A DNA stretch of 64,000 nt, taken from NCBI GenBank assembly GCA_948465565.1, contig CAOJXR010000005.1, forward strand, positions 1 through 64,000, written 5' to 3'. Both the position numbers and the translations under genes were made by a program. The stretch comes from an uncultured Clostridium sp. Its GTDB lineage: Bacteria > Bacillota > Clostridia > TANB77 > CAG-508. The notes under the pieces are model-generated. The model was not told where the DNA came from, did not search any database, and saw nothing but the letters and a program-made list of their open reading frames with translations. This document shows positions 56,904 to 64,000 of this stretch, piece after piece; position 1 is the stretch's first letter, and each line of letters begins with the position of its first letter.

Positions 56904-58406
56904 ATGAATTTAAACAAAATTTTAGAAGGTCTTGAAATAAAAGAAACTGTTAACAATCTAAATTTAGATATAACAAACATACATTCAGACTCTCGAAAAA
57001 TCAAACAAAACGGACTATTTGTCGCAATAAATGGTTATCTGCAAAAAGGCATCGATTATTTAGATTCTGCAATAGAAAATGGTGCAATTGCAGCAATCGT
57101 AGAAAACGATACAGACATATCAAAACTACCCGACTCACTTACCTACATAAAAGTAGACAATACTAGAAAAGCCTTAGCTATATCAAGCTGTAATCTATAC
57201 GATAATCCATCTAAAAAATTCAAGCTAATAGGTGTTACAGGAACAAAAGGAAAAACAACAACAACTTTTATGATAAAATCATTGCTTGAAGCACATGGAC
57301 TGAAAGTCGGACTAATTGGAAGCATTGCCGTATACATAGGTAATAAAAAAATCGAAGACACAGACAGAACAACACCAGAAAGTGTAGAAATACAAAAACA
57401 CTTTGCACAAATGGCAGAAGAAAATGTAGATGTAGTCATAATAGAAGTCTCTTCACAAGCATTAAAATTAGAAAGAGTAACAGGCTGTGACTTTGACATA
57501 GGTCTATTCACAAACCTAACCGAAGACCACATCAGCAAAAACGAACATGCAGACATGCAAGAATATTTTGATTGCAAATGCAAACTATTTGATAAATGTA
57601 ATATCGGTTTCTTAAACGCAGACGACCCAACTGTTATAACATTAAAAGATAAAAACAAAACATGCACATTCAAAACATTTGCAATTGACAATAAAGCCGA
57701 CATAATCGCAGATGAAAAAACTCTAAAAATAACTCCAAACTATATAGATTTCACTATTCATATGGATGGTAAAAGCGAAAACTTTGAAGTACCAATCCCA
57801 GGAAAATTCAGTGTTTATAATTCATTAGGTGCAATTAGTGTAGCACACGAATTTGGAGTAACACCTGAAGAAATGCGAACAGCTCTAAATGACCTAAGAG
57901 TATTAGGAAGAAATGAACTCGTTCCAAACAAATTAGGGCTAACAATTTTAATAGACTATGCTCATACTTCATCAAGCCTACAAAGCATCCTAGAATCAGT
58001 AAAATCATACGCAAAAGGACGAGTAATCTGTGCTTGGGGCGTTGGTGGTGATAGAGATAGCAAAAAAAGACCAATAATGGGTGAAATCTCTGGTCGCTTA
58101 GCAGACTATACAATACTAATGTCAGACCAAGTCCGCACAGAAGACCCATTAAAAATACTTCAAGAAATCGAAGTTGGTGTAAAAAAATCTGGTGGCGACT
58201 ATACAATCATTGTAGATAGAACAGAGGGAATAAAACACGCAATCGAAATCGCTACACCAAATGACATAATCATTATTCCAGGCTTAGGACACGACTTATA
58301 CTTAGAAAGAAATCACATAAAATACCCATATGACGAAAGAAAAGTCATTGCACAGCTAATCGATGAAATGATTGCCTCAGGCAAAAAGAAACCTGTAAAA
58401 CAGTAG
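56904..58406 (+). CDS. murE: UDP-MurNAc-tripeptide synthetase MurE
   Basis: A 500-residue Mur ligase adding the third amino acid of the peptidoglycan stem. GVTGTKGKTTTTFMIKS is the ATP loop; DSRKIKQNGLFVAING, VIIEVSSQALKLERV and IDYAHTSSSL follow. The substrate motif that reads DNPR in meso-diaminopimelate enzymes is SDQVRTEDP here, so another residue (for example lysine or ornithine) may be used. The start at 56904 follows GGAGGA. Confidence 0.92.
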   Translation: MNLNKILEGLEIKETVNNLNLDITNIHSDSRKIKQNGLFVAINGYLQKGIDYLDSAIENGAIAAIVENDTDISKLPDSLTYIKVDNTRKALAISSCNLYDNPSKKFKLIGVTGTKGKTTTTFMIKSLLEAHGLKVGLIGSIAVYIGNKKIEDTDRTTPESVEIQKHFAQMAEENVDVVIIEVSSQALKLERVTGCDFDIGLFTNLTEDHISKNEHADMQEYFDCKCKLFDKCNIGFLNADDPTVITLKDKNKTCTFKTFAIDNKADIIADEKTLKITPNYIDFTIHMDGKSENFEVPIPGKFSVYNSLGAISVAHEFGVTPEEMRTALNDLRVLGRNELVPNKLGLTILIDYAHTSSSLQSILESVKSYAKGRVICAWGVGGDRDSKKRPIMGEISGRLADYTILMSDQVRTEDPLKILQEIEVGVKKSGGDYTIIVDRTEGIKHAIEIATPNDIIIIPGLGHDLYLERNHIKYPYDERKVIAQLIDEMIASGKKKPVKQ

Positions 58407-58434
58407 AAATACTAATTTAGTATTTCTACTGTTT
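58398..58434. terminator. perfect 17-bp terminator overlapping two stop codons
   Basis: Arms 58398-58414 and 58418-58434 with loop ATT. It contains the murE stop (58404-58406) and the stop of the convergent FAD gene (58412-58414), so both coding regions end inside the hairpin. Confidence 0.93.
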
Positions 58435-59920
58435 CTAAATCCTTAATCCCTGGATTATACAAATTCTTTCCCCTATAATCGAACCTAGACCCATGACAAG
58501 GGCAATCCCACGTCTTATCAAGATTATTCCAACTCAATAAACAACCAAGATGAGTACAAATTGGTTTTACAGCAAAAATCTCACCATTAACATCTTTGTA
58601 TATCCCCATTTTCTCTCCATCATACTCAATAACATGACCAGTATCCTTTTTAATCTCACTAAAGTCTAATTCCTTAACCTTAAACTTATTTATTACAAGC
58701 GAATTAACTGTTTCCTTTACCATATTTGCAAGTTCTTCTCTATTCTTTATAGGATGCAATCTCTTAGATTTAAAAACATCCTCATATTTATTATCTATCC
58801 CAAAAATTTTATCAACAATAATATTAGCAGCAACATTTGAAGAAGTCATACCCCATTTATTAAAACCAGTTCCAACAAACACATTAGGCATAAAATCTGA
58901 AAATTCACCTATATACGGTATCTTATCTAAACTAATACAATCCTCTGTATTCCATTTATATAAAACCTCACAATTAGGATAATACTTTCTAACCTCCATT
59001 TCCAAATTATCGTATGCTTTTGACAAATCAATCTTACTACCAGTCTTATGGTCAGAACCACCAACCAACAAAATATCCCTATCTCCATCTTTTGCAAAAC
59101 GATATGAAAAAATTGGATCCTTCGAATTTATATACATTCCTTCAAAACCCTTTTTATGAATATCAACACCAATCACATAAGAAGTAGATTGATACATTTT
59201 CAAAAAATAATACCCAAGTTTATCAACAAATGGATAATGAGAAGCAATAATAACAAACTTTGCACGAACTACATTTTCCCTCTCTGTATAAACATTATAA
59301 AAATCCTCATCCATCTTAATATCAATAACTTTTGTATCAGTATAAATTTTCCCCTGGTTTTCAACAATCTTATCAGTCAAACCTCGAACATACTTTACAG
59401 GATTAAACTGTGCCTGATTCGGAAACTTAATTGCGCCTAACACATCAAAAGGAAGTTCCATCCTCTCCACAAACTCGCTCGTCCCCCCAAGGCTATTAAC
59501 CGCTTCATTCTCATGTTTTATTTTATCAAGCTCATCAATATCAGTCGTATACACAAAAGCATCTTGCTTCTCAAAATCACAATCAATTCCTTCATCTTCA
59601 ACTATTCTTTGAATATTCTCTATTGCCTTCTCATTTGCCTTGTAATATTGCTTAGCTTGTTCCTCACCAACAGAATCAATCAAATATTTATAAATCAAAT
59701 TATGCTGACTCGTAATCTTAGCAGTAGTATAACCACTCACCTTCTCGCAAACCTTTCCTTGTTCCAAAACAGTAACATCAATCCCCTGCTTACTCAAATA
59801 ATAAGCACATGTAATACCAAAAATACCTCCACCTATAACACATACCTCAGTATCTATATCTTTATCTAATTTCATAAAACTATTATTCATAGAAATACTA
59901 TCTAACCAAAAAGAACTCAT
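58412..59920 (-). CDS. FAD-dependent oxidoreductase with C-terminal Rieske domain
   Basis: A 502-residue fusion. Residues 25-370 are a DAO-type FAD oxidoreductase (VCVIGGGIFGITCAYYLSKQ, GYTTAKITSQH, GFNKWGMTSSNVAA). The last 90 residues are a Rieske [2Fe-2S] domain: CTHLGCLLSW and CPCHGSRFDYRG provide two Cys and two His. Related YhfW-like proteins exist in Gram-positives; the substrate is unknown. The start at 59920 follows GGAGGAT. Confidence 0.9.
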   Translation of the reverse strand: MSSFWLDSISMNNSFMKLDKDIDTEVCVIGGGIFGITCAYYLSKQGIDVTVLEQGKVCEKVSGYTTAKITSQHNLIYKYLIDSVGEEQAKQYYKANEKAIENIQRIVEDEGIDCDFEKQDAFVYTTDIDELDKIKHENEAVNSLGGTSEFVERMELPFDVLGAIKFPNQAQFNPVKYVRGLTDKIVENQGKIYTDTKVIDIKMDEDFYNVYTERENVVRAKFVIIASHYPFVDKLGYYFLKMYQSTSYVIGVDIHKKGFEGMYINSKDPIFSYRFAKDGDRDILLVGGSDHKTGSKIDLSKAYDNLEMEVRKYYPNCEVLYKWNTEDCISLDKIPYIGEFSDFMPNVFVGTGFNKWGMTSSNVAANIIVDKIFGIDNKYEDVFKSKRLHPIKNREELANMVKETVNSLVINKFKVKELDFSEIKKDTGHVIEYDGEKMGIYKDVNGEIFAVKPICTHLGCLLSWNNLDKTWDCPCHGSRFDYRGKNLYNPGIKDLETVEILN

Positions 59921-59997
59921 AAAATTATCCTCCAATAATAGTAGTATGAACAAACATACACAAGTTAATTCTGTAAATATAAATTTTTATACGCCAG

Positions 59998-60025
59998 AAG
60001 GCGACGGAGATTACTCCGTCGCCTT
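59998..60025. terminator. G+C-rich terminator after the gene at 60053
   Basis: AAGGCGACGGAG and CTCCGTCGCCTT with loop ATTA, a perfect 12-bp stem. Its G+C content matches the gene at 60053 rather than the surrounding DNA, so both probably arrived together. Confidence 0.85.
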
Positions 60026-60052
60026 CCAAAGGGATACGCTATTGCACCAATA

Positions 60053-60601
60053 TTAGCTCTTCATTGCCATCAGCAGCTTGCGAACATACTTCCGGTACTC
60101 CTTGAGGTAACAGACCTCCTCATAGCTAAAGCCCATCTGCCTCAATCCACCACAATAGTTCTCAGGTTCTTCGCTACCCAGCAGATTTAGAACTCTATGC
60201 ACGATACGCTTATCCATCCAAAGCGTAATCTTGCAGCGCCGCAATACAGCCCTTGCAATAATCGGGTCAGTCTGCTTCACCAAATCCTTATAGGCAACAA
60301 GCCAGTTCTCCAAGACCTTCTTAGTCGAAAAACAGCCCTTATGCGCCTTCGCATACTGGTACCGCAGTTCATTTCTAAGAAGCTCAAGGTTTTCTCTCGG
60401 CCAGCTCTCCAAGCCCATACGATTAAGCGTAGCAGCAATCGCCTTCTCATCGCAGGTCAGGTACCACAACCGTCTGTAAGCCTCATCCAGTTCCAAAGAG
60501 CAGAACTCCTCAAACGCTGTATCTACAGCCTGCCGGTTGCCGTCGTTCAAGACCTTCTCGAACTTCTTGTGATAGGGAATATTGCTGATACTCGGTTGCA
60601 T
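60053..60601 (-). CDS. orphan gene of foreign composition, unknown function
   Basis: A 182-residue soluble, mostly helical protein I do not recognise: SLELDEAYRRLWYLTCDEKA, SWPRENLELLRNELRYQYAK, CYLKEYRKYVRKLL. It uses G+C-rich codons (CAG, CTC, AAG, GCC) throughout, about half G+C by eye against far less in its neighbours. An AAGGAGGG site precedes the ATG. This suggests recent transfer. No integrase or transposase remains beside it. Confidence 0.8.
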   Translation of the reverse strand: MQPSISNIPYHKKFEKVLNDGNRQAVDTAFEEFCSLELDEAYRRLWYLTCDEKAIAATLNRMGLESWPRENLELLRNELRYQYAKAHKGCFSTKKVLENWLVAYKDLVKQTDPIIARAVLRRCKITLWMDKRIVHRVLNLLGSEEPENYCGGLRQMGFSYEEVCYLKEYRKYVRKLLMAMKS

Positions 60602-60680
60602 AAACAACCCTCCTTATAAAGAATGTAATAGCATTATATCCTCTTTCTATCATTATGTCAACTTTTACCCCAATATTAAT

Positions 60681-61547
60681 CTAAAAATTTTCCCTAGCCC
60701 AATAAAACAAATACTGTTGCGCCATTCCCCTAATATCACCAAAAAGCTCATTAGCAGCATTATTTATATCCTTTTTACTAACCTTGGTCTCATCCTCATT
60801 ATGTATATAAAGTGTATTCATAACACGTCTAACCCACACATCAATAGGAAAACTATCAAATCTCTTAAGTGCAAAAAGCATAATACAATCAGCCACCTTC
60901 TCACCAACACCATCAAGTTTCAAAAGCTCCTCTCTAATCAAAGCTGTATCGTTACACTTCTCCAAAAACTCTAAACTAACTTCCCCATTCAAAATCATCT
61001 GAGTTGTTTTATACAATCTTTTATCTCTAAAACCAGCACCAAGCTCACGAAAATCAGCCACAGACAAACTTGCCATCTCCGAAATTGTAGGAAACAAATA
61101 ATACTCTTTACCTCTCCACTCAAGTCTTTTTCCAACTCTCTTAGAAATCCTATCAATAATCCCCTTAATTCTAGGAATATTATTATTTGCAGAAATAATA
61201 AAAGAAATAATCATCTCCCATAAATCCTGATTTAAAATACGAATTCCGCTTCCAAACTCGATACTTTTCTTCATATTATCATCAATCTTCGAAAGTTCAT
61301 TCTTAAAAACATTATAATCCGTTCCCAAATCAAAATAATCATAAACAATCGAATTTATATCTCCATCAATAACACCTTCAAAACAAACATTATTCTTATT
61401 TTTAGAAACTTGTAGAACTCCACTACCAATAACCCCAATATACGAACCATCCTCTTGTTTATTCCATCTAAAGCATTGTCCACAATCAAAAATATGGTCT
61501 AGTTCAAAACAATCTACATCTTTTAAAATCAACTTCTGTTCTTTCAT
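60681..61547 (-). CDS. 8-oxoguanine DNA glycosylase (OGG1-like)
   Basis: A 288-residue base-excision enzyme. FDCGQCFRWNKQEDGSYIGV is the OGG N-terminal signature. The HhH-GPD part reads LKLDGVGEKVADCIMLFALK with FPIDVWVRRVM carrying the catalytic Asp region; the catalytic Lys lies in GVGEKVADC. It removes 8-oxoguanine and nicks the strand. GAGGTG precedes the ATG. Confidence 0.93.
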   Translation of the reverse strand: MKEQKLILKDVDCFELDHIFDCGQCFRWNKQEDGSYIGVIGSGVLQVSKNKNNVCFEGVIDGDINSIVYDYFDLGTDYNVFKNELSKIDDNMKKSIEFGSGIRILNQDLWEMIISFIISANNNIPRIKGIIDRISKRVGKRLEWRGKEYYLFPTISEMASLSVADFRELGAGFRDKRLYKTTQMILNGEVSLEFLEKCNDTALIREELLKLDGVGEKVADCIMLFALKRFDSFPIDVWVRRVMNTLYIHNEDETKVSKKDINNAANELFGDIRGMAQQYLFYWARENF

Positions 61548-61635
61548 ATCAAACGCACCTCTTACTATTAGCTTTTATCGATAAAAATATATCATAAAAA
61601 AAACTAATAGTAAACATTATTCATTATAGTAAAAA

Positions 61636-62481
61636 TTATTCAATAGATTTAAACCCAAGACCATATACCTCTCTTGCATTAGAAACAATCAAAAAAGCAT
61701 CCCTATCAATCTCATACACATTTTCACAAAGAATAGGAATCTCTCTTCTATTCATAACACTCATAATAACAACTTTATTCTGATTCAAATATGTCCCCTT
61801 ACCATAAATCTCGGTAGCACCAGCCTTAAGATTCTCATGAATCATATTAACAATCTCAGTATTCTTATTAGAAACAATAAAAACAAGTTTAGAGAAATTT
61901 ATGCCCTCAAAAACAATATCAATCAAAACACCATCAAGGAAAATCGCAATAGCAGAATATAAACCAATCTCAAACTCCCTAAAGAAAACAACATTTAAAA
62001 CAACAACACAAATATCAATCAAATTCAAAAGTTTACTACTTGATATTCTAACCTTAAAAGAACGTACAATCTGGACAATCAAATCAGTACCACCAGTAGA
62101 CGTATGTGCCTTAAAAGTAAGACCTGTACCAATACCAATAAGAACACCACCATAAATAGATGCAAGCAATCTATCATTTGTAAGCAAAGGCAAATACTCA
62201 AAAATATCAATAAAAAATGAAAGTAAAAAAGTAGCAATAACAGTCTTAATCAAAAATTTCTTACCAATTCTAACAAATGCATAAATAAAAAAAGGAATAT
62301 TAAGAATAATCACAGTAAAACCAACATTCCACCCAAAAAAATAATAAAAAACAGTAGCAATACCTGTAAAACCACCAGACGAAAGTTTATTCGGTAATAA
62401 AAAGCTTGCCATACCAAAACCAGCAAACATCGTACCAAAAACAATAAGTATAATATCTTTTAAAAAACTATTCTTCTTCAT
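61636..62481 (-). CDS. YitT-family membrane protein
   Basis: A 281-residue protein with five or six membrane segments in the first 200 residues (FLLPNKLSSGGFTGIATVFYY; STGGTDLIVQIV) and a C-terminal DUF2179 domain (ATEIYGKGTYLNQNKVVIMS; IPILCENVYEIDRDAFLIV). Function unclear in the family. The ATG at 62481 follows directly on the T run of the terminator at 62482-62511, whose 3' arm supplies the GGGTG ribosome site. Confidence 0.9.
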   Translation of the reverse strand: MKKNSFLKDIILIVFGTMFAGFGMASFLLPNKLSSGGFTGIATVFYYFFGWNVGFTVIILNIPFFIYAFVRIGKKFLIKTVIATFLLSFFIDIFEYLPLLTNDRLLASIYGGVLIGIGTGLTFKAHTSTGGTDLIVQIVRSFKVRISSSKLLNLIDICVVVLNVVFFREFEIGLYSAIAIFLDGVLIDIVFEGINFSKLVFIVSNKNTEIVNMIHENLKAGATEIYGKGTYLNQNKVVIMSVMNRREIPILCENVYEIDRDAFLIVSNAREVYGLGFKSIE

Positions 62482-62511
62482 AAAAAACACCCATACATCT
62501 AGTATGAGTGT
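62482..62511 (-). terminator. terminator abutting the yitT start codon
   Basis: On the minus strand ACACTCATAC, a five-base loop and GTATGGGTGT (one G-U pair) are followed by six U, then immediately the ATG of the YitT gene. It ends the radical SAM transcript and, if folded, would hide the ribosome site of the next gene. Confidence 0.85.
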
Positions 62512-62522
62512 TTTCAAAAACT

Positions 62523-63593
62523 TTATACATTTTCATTTTCATCAAGAAAATTTGTATACACTTTAGTAACACGTATATCAATCTTTCCCTTTTTCATCTT
62601 TTCATCCTGTTTAATCTTAGCATCAACATCATAAAAATCCTTCAACTTCAAAACATTTTCTCTCTTATAACCAACAACATTATTAACATTATCAGGACTT
62701 GTTGTAATCTCAACCTCTTTAACCTTTGTATTAAAAGACCTTATCTTTTTAACAATCATATCATAATTAATCGAAGCCTCAACAAGCTGTCTAAAAGTCT
62801 CATGATATGGCCCCGCAACAACCTGACTATCTTCATTCTTTGACAAATCAGAAATTGTATCTGTAGACTGTAATCCAACACGAATAACATTTATCTTCTT
62901 CTTTGCAAAGAAATAACACAATTCCTTACATCTTTCCACAGCTTGCTCAACAGATAGTGGAAAATATGTACCATCTAAATATTCTCTTTCAAGCTCTGTA
63001 CCCTTTAAAACTAAAACAGGATATATTCTCATAATCTTCGGTTTCAAACGAGCCAAATCTTTAGCAGTACGCAACTCATCAAGCAATGTACTCTCAGGCA
63101 ATCCAATCATCATTTGATGTCCCAAAGTAAAACCATGCCATCTAATAAGCTTAGAAGCTCTTTTAACATCATCAAAAGTATGATTTCTCTTACACTTTCT
63201 CAAAATATAGTCATTAGTAGACTGAACACCAAGTTCAATCGTCTTAACCTTATATTTTTTAAGCAGCTTTAGCCTATCCTTATCAATATAATCTGGTCTA
63301 GTTGAAACACGAATACTATTAACCCTCTTACACTTAACAAACTCATATGCAGCATGTAATAAAGCCTCTTGCTTCTCTATTTCAATACCAGTAAAACTTC
63401 CACCAAAAAAAGCAATCTCAGTATAAATATTTCTCTCTTTAAAACTATTTAAATAATATTCCACTGTCTCCTTAACATCTTTAGGCGTAACCTCTTTAGT
63501 TTGTCCACTAATCGTCTTCTGATTACAAAAAGTACAACTATTAGGACAACCTAAGTGGGGAACAAATATAGGAATAATATATTGTTTCTTCAT
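62523..63593 (-). CDS. radical SAM protein, Elp3-like
   Basis: A 356-residue radical SAM enzyme: FVPHLGCPNSCTFCNQ holds the CxxxCxxC cluster, followed by FFGGSFTGI, TRPDYID, IELGVQSTNDYIL and HQMMIGLPEST. It has the ELP3/HemN-like layout but no acetyltransferase domain. Clostridia carry it beside rnc. The substrate is not established. GGAGGAG precedes the ATG. Confidence 0.9.
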   Translation of the reverse strand: MKKQYIIPIFVPHLGCPNSCTFCNQKTISGQTKEVTPKDVKETVEYYLNSFKERNIYTEIAFFGGSFTGIEIEKQEALLHAAYEFVKCKRVNSIRVSTRPDYIDKDRLKLLKKYKVKTIELGVQSTNDYILRKCKRNHTFDDVKRASKLIRWHGFTLGHQMMIGLPESTLLDELRTAKDLARLKPKIMRIYPVLVLKGTELEREYLDGTYFPLSVEQAVERCKELCYFFAKKKINVIRVGLQSTDTISDLSKNEDSQVVAGPYHETFRQLVEASINYDMIVKKIRSFNTKVKEVEITTSPDNVNNVVGYKRENVLKLKDFYDVDAKIKQDEKMKKGKIDIRVTKVYTNFLDENENV

Positions 63594-63615
63594 ATAAAGC
63601 TCCTCCTATTGCTAT

Positions 63616-64000
63616 TTATATGTGTTCAAGTGCTGCCTTTGCAGCCTCCATTTCCGCATTCTTCTTATTTTTACCTTTTCCTGTAGCCAAAACATTTCCA
63701 TTACAAGAAACATTAACAATAAAAGTCTTATCATGGTCAGGCCCCTCTTCAGCAATAACCTCATACTGTATCTTAACTTCACCATGAACCTGCAATTTTT
63801 CTTGTAGAACCGTTTTATAATCTTTCATACCAACATTCTTACTTGCAATCTCTACAGTATCTTTCAAATTATCGATAATAAACTTCTTACTATTCTCTAA
63901 ATTACTATCTAAAAAAATAGCCGCAATAACAGCCTCAACACTATCTGCCAAAATTGCCTTCTTACTATTCTGCGAATGTTGCTCACTTCTTCCTAAATAT
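63616..64000 (-). CDS. rnc: ribonuclease III, N-terminal part outside the window
   Basis: The frame is open to the right edge. From the edge it reads YLGRSEQHSQNSKKAILADS, then VEAVIAAIFLD (end of the nuclease domain with conserved Glu), then a double-stranded RNA-binding domain (DYKTVLQEKLQVHGEVKIQY; GKGKNKKNAEMEAAKAALEH). It is therefore the C-terminal 127 residues of RNase III, cut by the window. Confidence 0.95.
   Translation of the reverse strand, partial: YLGRSEQHSQNSKKAILADSVEAVIAAIFLDSNLENSKKFIIDNLKDTVEIASKNVGMKDYKTVLQEKLQVHGEVKIQYEVIAEEGPDHDKTFIVNVSCNGNVLATGKGKNKKNAEMEAAKAALEHI

Noticed and set aside
61560-61612. Inverted repeat TTACTATTAG/CTAATAGTAA as a terminator after yitT
   Set aside because: The loop is about 30 bases and no T run follows, so the evidence is too weak to list it.

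Overview
The window looks like part of the chromosome of an uncultured low-G+C Gram-positive bacterium (Bacillota, class Clostridia). It is strongly A+T-rich, has strong GGAGG-type ribosome binding sites, encodes tRNA CCA ends, and carries typical clostridial gene neighbourhoods: ylxM-ffh-rpsP-khpA-rimM-trmD-rplS, sepF-divIVA, miaA-mutL, groES-groEL with a CIRCE-like operator, and a radical-SAM gene beside rnc. No genus can be named from the sequence alone.

Layout. 1-4.2 kb: two tRNA-Gly(UCC) genes, two Nudix hydrolases, a HAD phosphatase, an Xre-DUF2975 membrane regulator with a small partner, and a DUF3006-like protein. 4.3-18.6 kb: a complete type I-B CRISPR-Cas locus. The genes cas6-cas8b-cas7-cas5-cas3-cas4-cas1-cas2 lie on the minus strand between two arrays that face inward. 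Array 1 has 12 repeats on the plus strand and array 2 has 16 on the minus strand. Each is led by a nearly identical leader of about 240 bp, so the leaders form long inverted repeats bounding the locus. A relic mini-array and a third, decayed leader next to cas2 are also present. 18.6-22.2 kb: a four-gene operon (HAD phosphatase, LCMT-like methyltransferase, P-loop kinase, HD hydrolase) transcribed away from leader 2. 22.3-64 kb: mostly conserved housekeeping genes on the minus strand (translation, secretion, division, DNA repair, RNA processing), with glycosyltransferases, murE, a FAD-Rieske protein and one G+C-rich orphan gene. The right edge cuts rnc.

The unusual part is the non-Cas content of the CRISPR locus. 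Between array 1 and cas2 lies a type III (CptIN/TenpIN-like) toxin-antitoxin module. Its antitoxin RNA repeats show a covarying hairpin stem, but its toxin gene carries an in-frame TAA with the rest of the reading frame intact. Between cas6 and array 2, about 2 kb holds several small elements: a 42-codon gene behind a nested RNA structure; a perfect 46-bp palindrome between two divergent promoters; a short transcription unit made of three degenerate CRISPR repeats that runs straight into a tRNA-Gly-like gene; a type I toxin-antitoxin pair (33-residue membrane peptide and 3'-overlapping antisense RNA); a broken ribbon-helix-helix gene; and a truncated PBECR-like gene.

The first pseudo-spacer of the crRNA-like unit matches the palindrome (16 positions, one bulge) next to a CCA trinucleotide. 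This suggests a CreA/CreR-type RNA that uses Cascade as a repressor of its own divergent promoter, which reads toward cas6. That interpretation is inference. The repeats, promoters, palindrome and match are visible directly. Together these parts look like small addiction and autoregulation modules built into a CRISPR-Cas locus that has itself been rearranged by duplication of its leader and array.
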